DNA of 64,000 nucleotides from the NCBI GenBank assembly GCA_030695415.1, contig JAUYQZ010000003.1:1-64000 (forward strand), written 5' to 3'. Below, in pieces: positions 18,040-29,490 of this stretch (within the stretch, counting starts at the first letter, position 1; each line of letters begins with the position of its first letter). Position numbers and translations under genes: made by a program. Source of the stretch: Hylemonella sp. (lineage in GTDB: Bacteria > Pseudomonadota > Gammaproteobacteria > Burkholderiales > Burkholderiaceae_C). A model generated the notes under the pieces. The model searched no databases. It was given only the letters and a program-made list of their open reading frames with translations, and was not told the origin of the DNA.

Positions 18040-18855
18040 TTAGCGGTGAAGGCCACGCTCATCCGGCTCGTCCGTGGAGGTGCTGATCACGCTCACCGGC
18101 TGCCCCTTGATCTTTCGCCAAGCATAGACCACGTAGCCGCTCAGGCCATAGACGACGAAGACCCCAAAGAGCACCGCCGCCGGATCGATGGTCACGACCG
18201 CAAAGCCCAGCACGATGAGGATCACGACCGCGAACGGCACACTCTTCTTCATGCGCACGTCCTTGAAACTGTAGAACGGCGCATTGGTGACCATGGTCAG
18301 GCCCGCGTACAGGGCCAGCGCGAACATGGGCCAGGCCACGGTGGTGGGCGCGACCTCATAGTCGGTCATGATCCAGATGAATCCGGTGACCAGCGCGGCC
18401 GCTGCAGGCGAAGGCAATCCCTGGAAGTAGCGCTTGTCGACCACCCCGGTGTTGACGTTGAAGCGCGCCAGCCGCAGCGCAGCGCAGGCGCAGTAGACGA
18501 AAGCTGCCACCCAACCCCAGCGGCCCAGGCCCTTGAGCGCCCACTCGTAGGAGATGAGCGCCGGCGCAGCACCGAAGGAGACCATGTCCGAGAGGGAGTC
18601 CATCTGCTCGCCGAAGGCGCTTTGCGTGTTGGTCATGCGGGCCACGCGCCCGTCCAGGCTGTCAAGCACCATGGCGGAGAAGACGCCGATCGCAGCCAGG
18701 TCGAAGCGGCCGTTCATGGCCATCACGACGGCATAGAAGCCGCCGAACAGCCCGCCCAGCGTAAACAGATTCGGCAGAATATAGATGCCCTTGCGGCGCT
18801 TGCGCACCACCAGGACTTCCTGCTCCCCGGAACGCGTATCCGTACCGTCATGCAT
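18040..18855 (-). CDS. pssA: CDP-diacylglycerol--serine O-phosphatidyltransferase
   Basis: Product of 271 aa, inner-membrane enzyme making phosphatidylserine, precursor of phosphatidylethanolamine. The CDP-alcohol phosphotransferase motif D-x2-DG-x2-AR-x8-G-x3-D-x3-D is complete (DSLDGRVARMTN ... FGEQMDSLSD). About eight membrane helices follow IYILPNLFTLGGLFGGFYAV. ATG 18855 has GGAG six bases upstream; ATG 18867, four codons earlier, has no such site. It lies between ilvC and leuA, the usual Burkholderiales order. Confidence 0.92.
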   Translation of the reverse strand: MHDGTDTRSGEQEVLVVRKRRKGIYILPNLFTLGGLFGGFYAVVMAMNGRFDLAAIGVFSAMVLDSLDGRVARMTNTQSAFGEQMDSLSDMVSFGAAPALISYEWALKGLGRWGWVAAFVYCACAALRLARFNVNTGVVDKRYFQGLPSPAAAALVTGFIWIMTDYEVAPTTVAWPMFALALYAGLTMVTNAPFYSFKDVRMKKSVPFAVVILIVLGFAVVTIDPAAVLFGVFVVYGLSGYVVYAWRKIKGQPVSVISTSTDEPDERGLHR

Positions 18856-18943
18856 CTTGGGCTCCATCGGCCGTCGCGGCCAGAACTGAAGAATGTTTGG
18901 AAGTATCCATGGAGGGCAAGTGTAAGCCAGTCGGGCGCGAGCA

Positions 18944-18971
18944 CGAAAAAACAAGGCCACCGAAGTGGCCT
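18944..18971 (-). terminator. Intrinsic terminator after ilvC
   Basis: On the minus strand AGGCCAC, a TTCG tetraloop, GTGGCCT, then TTGTTTTTTCG. It lies 27 bases past the ilvC stop and separates the ilvBHC unit from pssA. Confidence 0.85.
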
Positions 18972-18997
18972 GGTCCCGATTCAGCAGATTTGCTTGA

Positions 18998-20535
<1,538 letters not shown>

Positions 20536-20648
20536 ATATGGATTCCTCTTTTCGACTAGCGGAAGCTTGCGCTCTCGCCGCCCTCCCCGGATGGCGGTAA
20601 CCATCCGGCTCGGCGGTCAATAGATTCGTCAGGGGTAAGTCAAGCGTC

Positions 20649-20703
20649 GAGTGTTGCGGGTTGAGCGTGGATGTCACGCGCAACGCCACCCCACTCAACA
20701 CTC
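20649..20703. repeat. Inverted-repeat hairpin between ilvB and ilvH
   Basis: GAGTGTTG (20649-20656) pairs with CAACACTC (20696-20703), with an inner GCGTG/CACGC stem (20665-20669, 20675-20679). There is no T-run. It may be an mRNA processing or stability element, or a small dispersed repeat, within the operon. Confidence 0.45.
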
Positions 20704-20710
20704 AACGGCT

Positions 20711-22489
20711 TTACAGGTCTTCGGCTCCCAGCAGCATCTCGGTGATGCCCATGCCAGCCTTGACCATCGGGAACACATTCTCGGTGGGGTCGGTGCGGAA
20801 GTCCATGAAGACCGTGCGGTCCTTGAGCTTGCGTGCCTCACGCAGCGCCGGCTCCACGTCCTGCGGCTTCTCGATCAGCATGCCGACATGGCCATAGGCC
20901 TCGGCCAGCTTCACGAAGTCAGGCAGCGCGTCCATATAGCTGCTGCTGTAGCGGCCGGAATATTCGATCTCCTGCCACTGGCGCACCATGCCGAGGTAAC
21001 GGTTGTTCAGCGACAGAATCTTGATCGGCGTGTTGTACTGCAGGCAGGTCGAAAGCTCCTGGATGCACATCTGCACCGAGCCCTCGCCGGTGACGCAATA
21101 GACCTCGCTCTCGGGCTTGGCCAGCTTGATGCCCATGGCGTAAGGGATGCCCACACCCATGGTGCCCAGACCGCCCGAGTTGATCCAGCGACGCGGCTCG
21201 TTGAACTTGTAGTACTGCGCCGCCCACATCTGGTGCTGACCCACGTCGGAGGTGATGTACGCCTCGACATCCTTGGTCATGTTCCACAGGGTCTCGATCA
21301 CGAATTGCGGCTTGATCACGTCCCCGTTGCCGCGGTCGTACTTCAGGCAGTCGCGCTTGCGCCAGCCATCGATGGTTTCCCACCAACCGCCCAGCGCGTG
21401 GGCATCGGGCCGGACCGGGCTTTCCTTGATCATGGCGATCATCTCGGTCAGCACGTCCTTGACGTCGCCCACGATCGGAATATCCACCTTGACGCGCTTT
21501 GAAATGCTCGACGGATCGATGTCGATGTGGATGATCTTGCGCTCGTTCTGGGCGAAGTGCTTGGGGTTGCCGATCACGCGATCGTCGAAGCGCGCACCCA
21601 CGGCCAGCAGCACGTCGCAGTTCTGCATGGCGTTGTTGGCCTCGATCGTGCCGTGCATGCCCAGCATGCCCACGAACTTCGGATCCGTCGCCGGATAGGC
21701 GCCCAGTCCCATCAGGGTATTGGTCACCGGATAGCCCAGCATGTCCACCAGGGTACGAAGTTCTGCCGTGGCATTGCCCAGGAGCACACCGCCGCCGGTG
21801 TAGATGTAAGGTCGCTTGGCCGTCAGCAGCAGTTGCAGAGCCTTGCGGATCTGCCCAGCGTGGCCCTTGCGCACCGGGTTGTAGGAGCGCATGACCACGG
21901 AATCTGGGTAGCCCGCGTAAGGTACCTTCTTGAAGGAGACGTCTTTGGGAATGTCCACGACCACCGGACCGGGGCGGCCGCTGCGCGCGATATGGAAGGC
22001 CTTCTTCATGGTTTCGGCCAGATCCTTGGCATCCTTGACCAGGAAGTTATGTTTGACGATGGGGCGCGTGATGCCCACGGTGTCACACTCCTGGAAAGCA
22101 TCCAGCCCGATCGCAGCGGTGGGCACCTGGCCGGTGATGATCACCATCGGGATGCTGTCCATGTAGGCCGTGGCGATACCGGTGATGGCGTTGGTCACGC
22201 CAGGGCCGGAGGTCACCAGCGCCACGCCCACGTCGCCGGTGGCGCGCGCATAGCCATCGGCCGCATGAACAGCCGCCTGCTCATGGCGAACCAGAATGTG
22301 CTGGATGGTGTCTTGCTTGTAAAAAGCGTCGTAGATGTGGAGGACGGCGCCGCCGGGATAACCCCAGACGTACTTCACGCCCTCGGCTTGCAGGGCCTTG
22401 ACCAGGATCTCGGCGCCACGCAATTCTTCAGCCTGGCCGGCAACACTGGCTGCCGCGGCGGAAGTCATTTCAGCCTTGGAAATTTCCAT
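20711..22489 (-). CDS. ilvB: Acetolactate synthase large (catalytic) subunit
   Basis: Product of 592 aa, ThDP-dependent first common step of branched-chain amino-acid synthesis. The catalytic Glu70 lies in VRHEQAAVHAADGYARATG; the ThDP/Mg motif GEGSVQMCIQELSTC ... NNRYLGMV is in the C-terminal third. AAAGG precedes the ATG. It is the first gene of ilvBHC. The 289-base leader between it and the divergent sigma-factor gene has a GATAAT-like -10 element but no recognisable branched-chain leader peptide, unlike leuA. Confidence 0.95.
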   Translation of the reverse strand: MEISKAEMTSAAAASVAGQAEELRGAEILVKALQAEGVKYVWGYPGGAVLHIYDAFYKQDTIQHILVRHEQAAVHAADGYARATGDVGVALVTSGPGVTNAITGIATAYMDSIPMVIITGQVPTAAIGLDAFQECDTVGITRPIVKHNFLVKDAKDLAETMKKAFHIARSGRPGPVVVDIPKDVSFKKVPYAGYPDSVVMRSYNPVRKGHAGQIRKALQLLLTAKRPYIYTGGGVLLGNATAELRTLVDMLGYPVTNTLMGLGAYPATDPKFVGMLGMHGTIEANNAMQNCDVLLAVGARFDDRVIGNPKHFAQNERKIIHIDIDPSSISKRVKVDIPIVGDVKDVLTEMIAMIKESPVRPDAHALGGWWETIDGWRKRDCLKYDRGNGDVIKPQFVIETLWNMTKDVEAYITSDVGQHQMWAAQYYKFNEPRRWINSGGLGTMGVGIPYAMGIKLAKPESEVYCVTGEGSVQMCIQELSTCLQYNTPIKILSLNNRYLGMVRQWQEIEYSGRYSSSYMDALPDFVKLAEAYGHVGMLIEKPQDVEPALREARKLKDRTVFMDFRTDPTENVFPMVKAGMGITEMLLGAEDL

Positions 22490-22778
22490 GATGAACCTTT
22501 GTGAATTTCTCTGACGAAAAACCTTGGGTGCCCCTTCACAAATGCTTTTGACATCGTGTCGGGACTTGAGGTCAAAGCCATGGGCGCCTTGGATAACCGC
22601 GCCGGACCGTGACCCGTTTGCTTTTTGATTCGCAAGTCGAATTATCGCACTGCAGCATTCAATTTGGCGTCTTCGAACGCATAAATCTGCAGGCTAGGTG
22701 CCATAATCCAGCCCCGAAGCGGTCTTCCTGCACCTCGCCCCCCCTCAGCGACTCCCTTGAGCCCCCTGGTTCCAGCCC

Positions 22779-23345
22779 TTGGCCACTGAACAAGAACTTT
22801 CCGAATTCCTCAAAAGCGTGGAAAAGCGCGCTTTCAAGCGTTCGGTCTATCACGTGCGCAATGACGAGTCGGCTCTGGACATCGTGCAGGACAGCATGAT
22901 GAAGCTGGTGGAACACTACAGCCACAAGCCGCCCGATGAACTGCCCATGCTGTTCCAGCGCATCCTGTCCAACACCACCCTGGACTGGTTTCGTCGGCAG
23001 AAGACGCGAAACGCCCTGTTCTCGAACCTCGGCGATTTTGAATCCGAGTCCGAGGACGGTGAATTCAATCTGTTGGAAAATCTCGACAGTTCGGACGCAT
23101 CGACCCAGGTGGAAAGCGCTGAAAGCTCAACCCAGCGGGCCCAGATTTTTCATGAAATCGAGCGGGAAATCCAGGAACTGCCCGCCCGTCAACGGGAAGC
23201 CTTCCTGATGCGTTACTGGGAGGAACTGGACGTAGCGGAAACCGCTGCGGCCATGGGCTGCTCCGAAGGCAGTGTGAAAACGCACTGTTCCAGGGCGGTC
23301 CAGGCTCTTAACAAAGCCTTGAGGGCCAAGGGAATACAACTATGA
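22779..23345 (+). CDS. ECF-type RNA polymerase sigma factor
   Basis: Product of 188 aa with sigma region 2 (residues ~20-80, ALDIVQDSMMKLVEHYS, DWFRRQKTR) and region 4 (~130-185, LPARQREAFLMRYWEELDVA, EGSVKTHCSRAVQALNKAL). There is an acidic linker between them (DFESESEDGEFNLLEN). The apparent start is TTG 22779, as no ATG is in frame at the front. Its stop overlaps the DUF3619 gene by four bases, followed by DUF3106 and RDD genes. This order is common in Burkholderiales; the regulon is not apparent here. Confidence 0.88.
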   Translation: MATEQELSEFLKSVEKRAFKRSVYHVRNDESALDIVQDSMMKLVEHYSHKPPDELPMLFQRILSNTTLDWFRRQKTRNALFSNLGDFESESEDGEFNLLENLDSSDASTQVESAESSTQRAQIFHEIEREIQELPARQREAFLMRYWEELDVAETAAAMGCSEGSVKTHCSRAVQALNKALRAKGIQL

Positions 23346-23785
23346 AGACCATGTCCGCCACTGCCAACCTGTCCGCCCAGGACCGCTACGGTCGCCAATT
23401 GGCAGCCCGTCTGGACGCGGCTGCCCAGGATCTGCCCCATGACATCAGCGAGCGGCTGCGAGTCGCACGCCAGCAGGCCTTGTCCAAATACCGTGAAGTC
23501 CAGGTTCGGGAAACCGCCACCATCCTCCTGGGCGGCGGCGTAGCAGCGCTGGGTGGAGGTGACGACGAGCGCAGACTCTGGCCCCGGCTGGCCTCGCTCA
23601 TTCCCCTGCTGGCCCTGATCGCGGGGCTCGTGCTCATCCAGATGGTCGGCACCGAGCAGATCGCCGAAGATCTGGCCGAGATTGATGCCGCCATCCTGAC
23701 CGACGATCTGCCCCCCGACGCCTACGCCGACCCGGGTTTCGCCCAGTTCCTCAAATCTCGCATTGATCAGTTGCGGCAAGACTGA
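23342..23785 (+). CDS. DUF3619 family single-pass membrane protein
   Basis: Product of 147 aa. A cytoplasmic helical N-terminus (RYGRQLAARLDAAAQDLPHD) is followed by one membrane helix at residues ~79-101 (LASLIPLLALIAGLVLIQMV) and an acidic C-terminal region (AEIDAAILTDDLPPDAYADP). Its place directly after, and overlapping, an ECF sigma gene suggests an anti-sigma-like role, but there is no recognisable zinc-binding or ASD motif, so this is inference from context only. Confidence 0.8.
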   Translation: MKTMSATANLSAQDRYGRQLAARLDAAAQDLPHDISERLRVARQQALSKYREVQVRETATILLGGGVAALGGGDDERRLWPRLASLIPLLALIAGLVLIQMVGTEQIAEDLAEIDAAILTDDLPPDAYADPGFAQFLKSRIDQLRQD

Positions 23786-23794
23786 GGCCCCTCC

Positions 23795-24532
23795 ATGCAA
23801 AAGAAGCCCTGCCCCTCTCACCGGCACCTGTCCATTCCGGTTAGCTTGGTAGCGACGCTGCTGTTCGCCTTGTGGCTGCCCGCGCAGGCAGCGCCAACCG
23901 AGGGAACGGCCGGGCAGACGGTCACCGGTCGATCCATCAACCGTCACGATAGCAGCGCCCGCAGTGCAGGCGGCCGTGCCGCTGTAGCTGCTGCCCCCAT
24001 CCCCGGCAAACCCGCCTGGAAAGAACTCACTCCGGCCCAGCGTCAGGCCTTGCAGCCCCTGGCCCCGCACTGGGACCGCCTGACAGAGCAGCACAAGCTG
24101 AAATGGCTGGCGCTGTCCAAGAACTATCCATCGCTCAGCACAGAGGAGCAGGTGAAGCTTCATCTGCACATGAGCAAGTGGGCCACCCTCAGCCAGCAGC
24201 AGCGCATCCAGGCCCGTCAGAATTTCCAGGACATCAAGAAGCTGACTCCTGAGCAAAAGACAAGCCAGTGGGAGGCCTACCAGGCCTTGAGCTCCGACGA
24301 AAAGCGCAAGCTGGCCAATCAGGCGCGGACCCAGCCAGCCGGCGTGAGCACGGCGGCACCCGTTACGAGCCCACGCGTCAGCCCGACCCCCCGCAGGGCG
24401 GTCGTGCCACGCCCCAACCTGGCTGACGCCACCTTGCCGGTCCAGCAGCACACACTGCTGCCGCGGCCTGAACCCGCACGCAGTGCTCCCGAACGCTCGC
24501 CCTACGAGGACGAGCCCGCCGAAGCGCAGTGA
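23795..24532 (+). CDS. DUF3106 family secreted/periplasmic protein
   Basis: Product of 245 aa with a signal peptide (residues ~1-33, ending PAQAA). The central helical DUF3106 region has repeated short motifs (LTPAQRQALQPLAPHWDRL, LSTEEQVKLHLHMSKWATL, LSQQQRIQARQNF). A Pro/Arg-rich disordered C-terminus follows. Biochemical role unknown. It sits between the DUF3619 and RDD genes and overlaps the latter by four bases. Confidence 0.82.
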   Translation: MQKKPCPSHRHLSIPVSLVATLLFALWLPAQAAPTEGTAGQTVTGRSINRHDSSARSAGGRAAVAAAPIPGKPAWKELTPAQRQALQPLAPHWDRLTEQHKLKWLALSKNYPSLSTEEQVKLHLHMSKWATLSQQQRIQARQNFQDIKKLTPEQKTSQWEAYQALSSDEKRKLANQARTQPAGVSTAAPVTSPRVSPTPRRAVVPRPNLADATLPVQQHTLLPRPEPARSAPERSPYEDEPAEAQ

Positions 24533-25062
24533 AGCCGGACCGCACGACCGCGCCCGAGGCGCCGGGAGACGCTGACTCCTTGGTCACCCCTGGATTGGCG
24601 CGACGCATGGCCTGTTGGCTGTACGAGGGCATGCTGCTTTTCGGCGTCGTCTTTATCGCCAGCTACCTGTTCAGCGCGCTCTCCCAAACCCGCCACGCCT
24701 TGGACAACCGCCCCCTGCAGCAGGCCTTCTTGTTTGTCGTGCTGGGCATCTACTTTGCCTGGTTCTGGTCCAAGGGACAGACGCTGGCCATGAAAACCTG
24801 GCACATCCGCGTTGCGGACCGAACCGGTCAGCCCCTGACACAGCGGCGCGCGTTGCTGCGCTATGTGCTGAGTTGGCTCTGGTTTCTGCCCCCGCTGGCA
24901 GCCATCGCCCCCTTTGGCCTCCCGGGGGCCGAATCTACAGTCATCGTGCTGGGTTGGGTACTGGTCTGGGCCCTGCTCAGCCGCTTCCACCCCAGCCAGC
25001 AGTTCTGGCATGACGCTCTGGCGGGCACCCGCCTGATCGATTCCCGCCCCCGCCAGAGCTGA
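24529..25062 (+). CDS. RDD family membrane protein
   Basis: Product of 177 aa. The RDD domain begins RRMACWLYEGMLLFGVVFIA and has about four membrane helices; the conserved Asp near the end lies in FWHDALAGTRLIDS. Some RDD proteins act as small transporters, but substrate and role are unknown here. The start is GTG 24529, overlapping the DUF3106 stop. It is last in the sigma-factor operon. Confidence 0.82.
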   Translation: MKPDRTTAPEAPGDADSLVTPGLARRMACWLYEGMLLFGVVFIASYLFSALSQTRHALDNRPLQQAFLFVVLGIYFAWFWSKGQTLAMKTWHIRVADRTGQPLTQRRALLRYVLSWLWFLPPLAAIAPFGLPGAESTVIVLGWVLVWALLSRFHPSQQFWHDALAGTRLIDSRPRQS

Positions 25063-25090
25063 CATCACCGGGCTGGTGGACAATCGGCGC

Positions 25091-25485
25091 ATGCCTGATT
25101 CACACAACACCACCGTCAACCCGCAAAAAGCCCGCCGCGGCCTGAGCCGCATGTGGCACGCTCTGGGTTACTCCTTTGAGGGCCTGCGTGCTGGCTGGCA
25201 CGAGACCGCGTTTCGCCAAGAGACCCTAGCCAGCCTGGTGCTGCTCCCGCTCTCGTTCTGGATCGGTCGCAACTGGGTGGAGACGGCCCTACTGGCCGGC
25301 TCCGTCCTCTTTGTCATGATCGTCGAGCTGCTCAACACCGGCATCGAGACGGCGATTGACCGCATCGGCCCCGAATGGCATGACCTGTCCAAGCGCGCCA
25401 AGGACATGGGCAGCGCGGCCGTGCTGCTGAGCCTGCTGCTGTGCATTGGCGTCTGGTGCGCAGCCCTCTACCAACGCTTTGCAGC

Positions 25486-25489
<4 letters not shown>
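25091..25489 (+). CDS. dgkA: Diacylglycerol kinase (small integral-membrane type)
   Basis: Product of 132 aa with three membrane helices. It recycles diacylglycerol to phosphatidate in the inner membrane. The active-site region FVMIVELLNTGIETAIDRI matches the DgkA consensus E-x2-NT-x-IE. ATG 25091 was chosen over GTG 25076, five codons earlier. The stop overlaps the next start (ATGA). Confidence 0.9.
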
Positions 25490-26438
<949 letters not shown>

Positions 26439-26460
26439 TCAAGCGGCCTTGCGATACAAG

Positions 26461-28146
26461 TCAGGCCCGGAACTTGTTGGTAATAGGATAACGCCAATCC
26501 TTGCCAAAACTGCGGTGGGTAACCCGGATGCCCACAGGCGCCTGTCGCCGCTTGTATTCGTTAAGCTTGATCAGCCGCGTCACCTTCTCCACATCGTCCC
26601 TCGCATAACCCTGGGCCACGATCTCCTCAATGCCCTGGTCATTCTCCATGTAGCGCTCGACGATGGCGTCAAGCACCTCGTAGGCCGGCAGGCTGTCCTG
26701 ATCCTTCTGATCGGGGCGCAACTCAGCGCTGGGCGGACGCGTGATGATGCGTTCGGGGATCGGACAGGCGCCGCTGGCGTGAGGGTCGTGCACATTGCGC
26801 CAGCGCGCCAGCCGGAACACCGCGGTCTTGGCCAGATCCTTGATCACGGCAAAGCCGCCGGCCATGTCGCCGTAAAGCGTGCAGTAGCCGGTCGCCATCT
26901 CGGACTTGTTGCCCGTGGTCAACACCATGCGTCCGCTCTTGTTGGACAGGGCCATCAGGAGCGTCCCACGGATGCGGGCCTGGATGTTTTCCTCGGTCGT
27001 ATCCTCCGGCAGTCCATGGAACTCCGGAGCCAGCGAATCCTTGAAGGCTTCGAAATGGGGCACGATGGAAATCTCGTCATAGCGCACGCCCAGACGGGCT
27101 GCCATGTCACGCGCATCGATCCAGCTGATGTCGGCCGTGTAGGGCGAGGGCATCATGACCGCCCGCACCCGGTCGGCCCCCAGCGCATCGACCGCAATGG
27201 CCAGCACCAGCGCCGAGTCGATGCCGCCGGACAAGCCGATGATCGCGCCGGGAAAACCATTCTTGCCCACGTAGTCCCTCACGCCCAGCACCAGCGCATC
27301 CCAAAGGTCCGCATCCGGGCTGCGCTCAGGCTCGATCGCGCCCTGCAATTGCACGCCTGCTGCGCTGCGACGCAGGTCCACGAGCAATGCGTCCTCGGCA
27401 AAACTCGGCGCCCGTGCCGCCAGCGCACCATCGCTCTGAAGCGCAAAGGAATGCCCCTCGAAAACCACCTCGTCCTGGCCACCGACCAAATGGGCGTAAA
27501 CCAGCGGCAGCCCGCAGTCCTGCGCTCGCCGCCGCATCATGTCTTCGCGTTCACTCCCCTTGCCAACGTGGAAGGGCGAGGCATTGATCACCGCAAGTAC
27601 CTCGGCCCCGGCCGCGCGCGTCTCGCGCGCCGGCGCCTCGTACCAGGCGTCCTCGCAGATCAGCAAGCCGACCTTGACGCGCGCTCCCGCCTCACCGGCC
27701 TCGAACACGCAGGTGCCCTGCCCCGGCACAAAGTAACGCCGCTCGTCGAAGACCTGGTAGTTGGGCAACTCACGCTTGGCATAAGTAGCGATCACGCGTC
27801 CTTCGCAAAGAACACTGGCGGCATTCACCCGGTTCGGCACGGTGACGGACCGGGTGCGCAGCCCGCTCGCCTCGATGGCCGCGGGATGCCCAACCACCAC
27901 TGTCATGTCAATTAACCCGGCCAGCTCGCGGGCCACTGTTTTCACGGCATCATCACAAGCAGCGATGAAGGAGGGACGGAAGAAAAGGTCTTCCGCCGCA
28001 TAACCGCAGATGGAGAGCTCGGGGGTCAAAAGCAGCCGGGCTCCGCTCGAATGGGCTGCGCGGGCCGACGCAATGATTTTTTGAGCATTGCCCAGAAGAT
28101 CGCCGACGACGAAGTTGAGCTGGGCAACGCAGATACGCAGGGTCAT
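26461..28146 (-). CDS. nadE: Glutamine-dependent NAD+ synthetase
   Basis: Product of 561 aa with two domains. The N-terminal nitrilase-type glutaminase (residues 1-~260) carries the Glu43 (LLTPELSICGY), Lys (TYAKRELPNY) and Cys (LLICEDAWY) triad; the C-terminal NAD synthetase carries the P-loop GLSGGIDSAL. It converts deamido-NAD to NAD. The frame is open for another 108 codons upstream, but MTLRICVAQL at 28146 begins the family. It is divergent from the acyltransferase-like gene with only 27 bases between the starts. Confidence 0.94.
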   Translation of the reverse strand: MTLRICVAQLNFVVGDLLGNAQKIIASARAAHSSGARLLLTPELSICGYAAEDLFFRPSFIAACDDAVKTVARELAGLIDMTVVVGHPAAIEASGLRTRSVTVPNRVNAASVLCEGRVIATYAKRELPNYQVFDERRYFVPGQGTCVFEAGEAGARVKVGLLICEDAWYEAPARETRAAGAEVLAVINASPFHVGKGSEREDMMRRRAQDCGLPLVYAHLVGGQDEVVFEGHSFALQSDGALAARAPSFAEDALLVDLRRSAAGVQLQGAIEPERSPDADLWDALVLGVRDYVGKNGFPGAIIGLSGGIDSALVLAIAVDALGADRVRAVMMPSPYTADISWIDARDMAARLGVRYDEISIVPHFEAFKDSLAPEFHGLPEDTTEENIQARIRGTLLMALSNKSGRMVLTTGNKSEMATGYCTLYGDMAGGFAVIKDLAKTAVFRLARWRNVHDPHASGACPIPERIITRPPSAELRPDQKDQDSLPAYEVLDAIVERYMENDQGIEEIVAQGYARDDVEKVTRLIKLNEYKRRQAPVGIRVTHRSFGKDWRYPITNKFRA

Positions 28147-28173
28147 GGAAGGCAAGGGAAGTCGGGAAGCAGC

Positions 28174-29364
28174 GTGAGCAAAAGCAATTATGTCATCCGG
28201 GTGCTCAATTCCCCACTGGAAATCGATGCCGGTGCCTGGAATGGTTTGCTGGCCCAACAGGCCCAGCCCACGCCCTTCATGCGGCACGAATACCTGGCTG
28301 CGCTGCATCGCAGCGGAAGCGCCTGCGCAGCAACCGGGTGGACACCCCGCTTCGTCACGCTCTGGGACAGCGCGCAAACCCTGCAAGCCGCTTGCCCGCT
28401 TTACCTCAAATCCCACTCCCGGGGCGAATATGTGTTCGACTGGGCCTGGGCCGACGCCCACGTACGGCATGGTGTCGTCTACTATCCCAAGGCGGTGGTG
28501 GCCGTTCCCTTCACCCCGGTGCCGGGCAGCCGTCTGCTGGCACGCGATGAACTATCTCGCCTGGCCCTGGTTGAAGCGGTGCTGGCCCTGTGCCGCGAAG
28601 AGCACCTGTCCTCACTGCACCTGCTCTTCGGTCATCCGCTTGATCTGCAGGCCTGCGAGCAGGCCGGGTTGATGCAGCGCCATACGGTGCAGTTTCACTG
28701 GGAGAACCGGGGACCTGAGCCTTACCGTGACTTTGATGACTTTCTCGCCGCCCTGAGCCAGGAGAAGCGCAAGAAGATCCGGCAGGAGCGCCGCAAGGTC
28801 GTGGAGGCGGGTGTGACGCTGCGCCACACGCAAGGGTCAGGGATCAGCGCGGAAGACTGGGACTTCTTCTACCGTTGTTATGAGCAGACCTATCATGAAC
28901 ATGGCAACGCGCCCTACCTGCGCCGGGACTTTTTTGAAGAGATTGCCCGCACCCAGCCACAGCATTGGCTCTTGTTCATTGCCGAGCGCGAGGAGCGCCC
29001 CATCGCCAGCAGCCTGATCGCCCTGAGCGAAGACGGCGGTGAGAGAGTGGCCTGGGGACGCTATTGGGGTGCGCTGGAGCGGGTTGATTGTCTTCACTTC
29101 GAGGCCTGCTACTACAGCCCGCTGCAATGGTGCATTGCCCACGGCTACCAGCGCTTTGAGGGGGGCGCTCAGGGAGAGCATAAGCTGGCACGCGCCCTGT
29201 TGCCTGTGCGCACGTCCAGCGCCCACTGGCTGTCACACCCGGAGTTCTCCAGTGCCATCGAGCGGTTTCTGGAGCGTGAAACGCTGGGCGTCACCGACTA
29301 TCTGGATGACCTCAAGAGCCACTCGCCTCTGCGGCAAGGTGGCTCTGACATTTCAAGGCCATGA
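28174..29364 (+). CDS. GNAT-superfamily N-acyltransferase-like protein (COG3146/DUF482 type)
   Basis: Product of 396 aa that matches the peptidogalycan/FemX-like acyltransferase family: an N-terminal domain with PFMRHEYLAALHRSG and WAWADAHVRHGVVYYPK, then a central/C-terminal GNAT-like core (EKRKKIRQERRKVVEAGV, RVAWGRYWGALERVDCLHFE, GYQRFEGGAQGEHKLARALL). Acceptor and donor are unknown. The start is GTG 28174 behind GGGAAG; the frame is open further up into nadE. A cytoplasmic enzyme is likely, as no signal peptide is visible. Confidence 0.82.
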   Translation: MSKSNYVIRVLNSPLEIDAGAWNGLLAQQAQPTPFMRHEYLAALHRSGSACAATGWTPRFVTLWDSAQTLQAACPLYLKSHSRGEYVFDWAWADAHVRHGVVYYPKAVVAVPFTPVPGSRLLARDELSRLALVEAVLALCREEHLSSLHLLFGHPLDLQACEQAGLMQRHTVQFHWENRGPEPYRDFDDFLAALSQEKRKKIRQERRKVVEAGVTLRHTQGSGISAEDWDFFYRCYEQTYHEHGNAPYLRRDFFEEIARTQPQHWLLFIAEREERPIASSLIALSEDGGERVAWGRYWGALERVDCLHFEACYYSPLQWCIAHGYQRFEGGAQGEHKLARALLPVRTSSAHWLSHPEFSSAIERFLERETLGVTDYLDDLKSHSPLRQGGSDISRP

Positions 29365-29490
29365 CGCCAGTGCGAACTGGCCCCCAGCAAAGGATTGGCA
29401 CAGACCGCTGTTGCGCCAGCGCCCCCGGCACCCTGCCGGGGCGACGCGCGAGCTGCAGGCGCTGCCGCCGCCACGCCCGGCAAACGCTGT

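Noticed and set aside
22490..22700. Search for a branched-chain leader peptide ahead of ilvB like that of leuA
   Set aside because: An ORF from near 22580 overlaps the ilvB start but is not rich in Leu/Val/Ile and no terminator-antiterminator pair is apparent.
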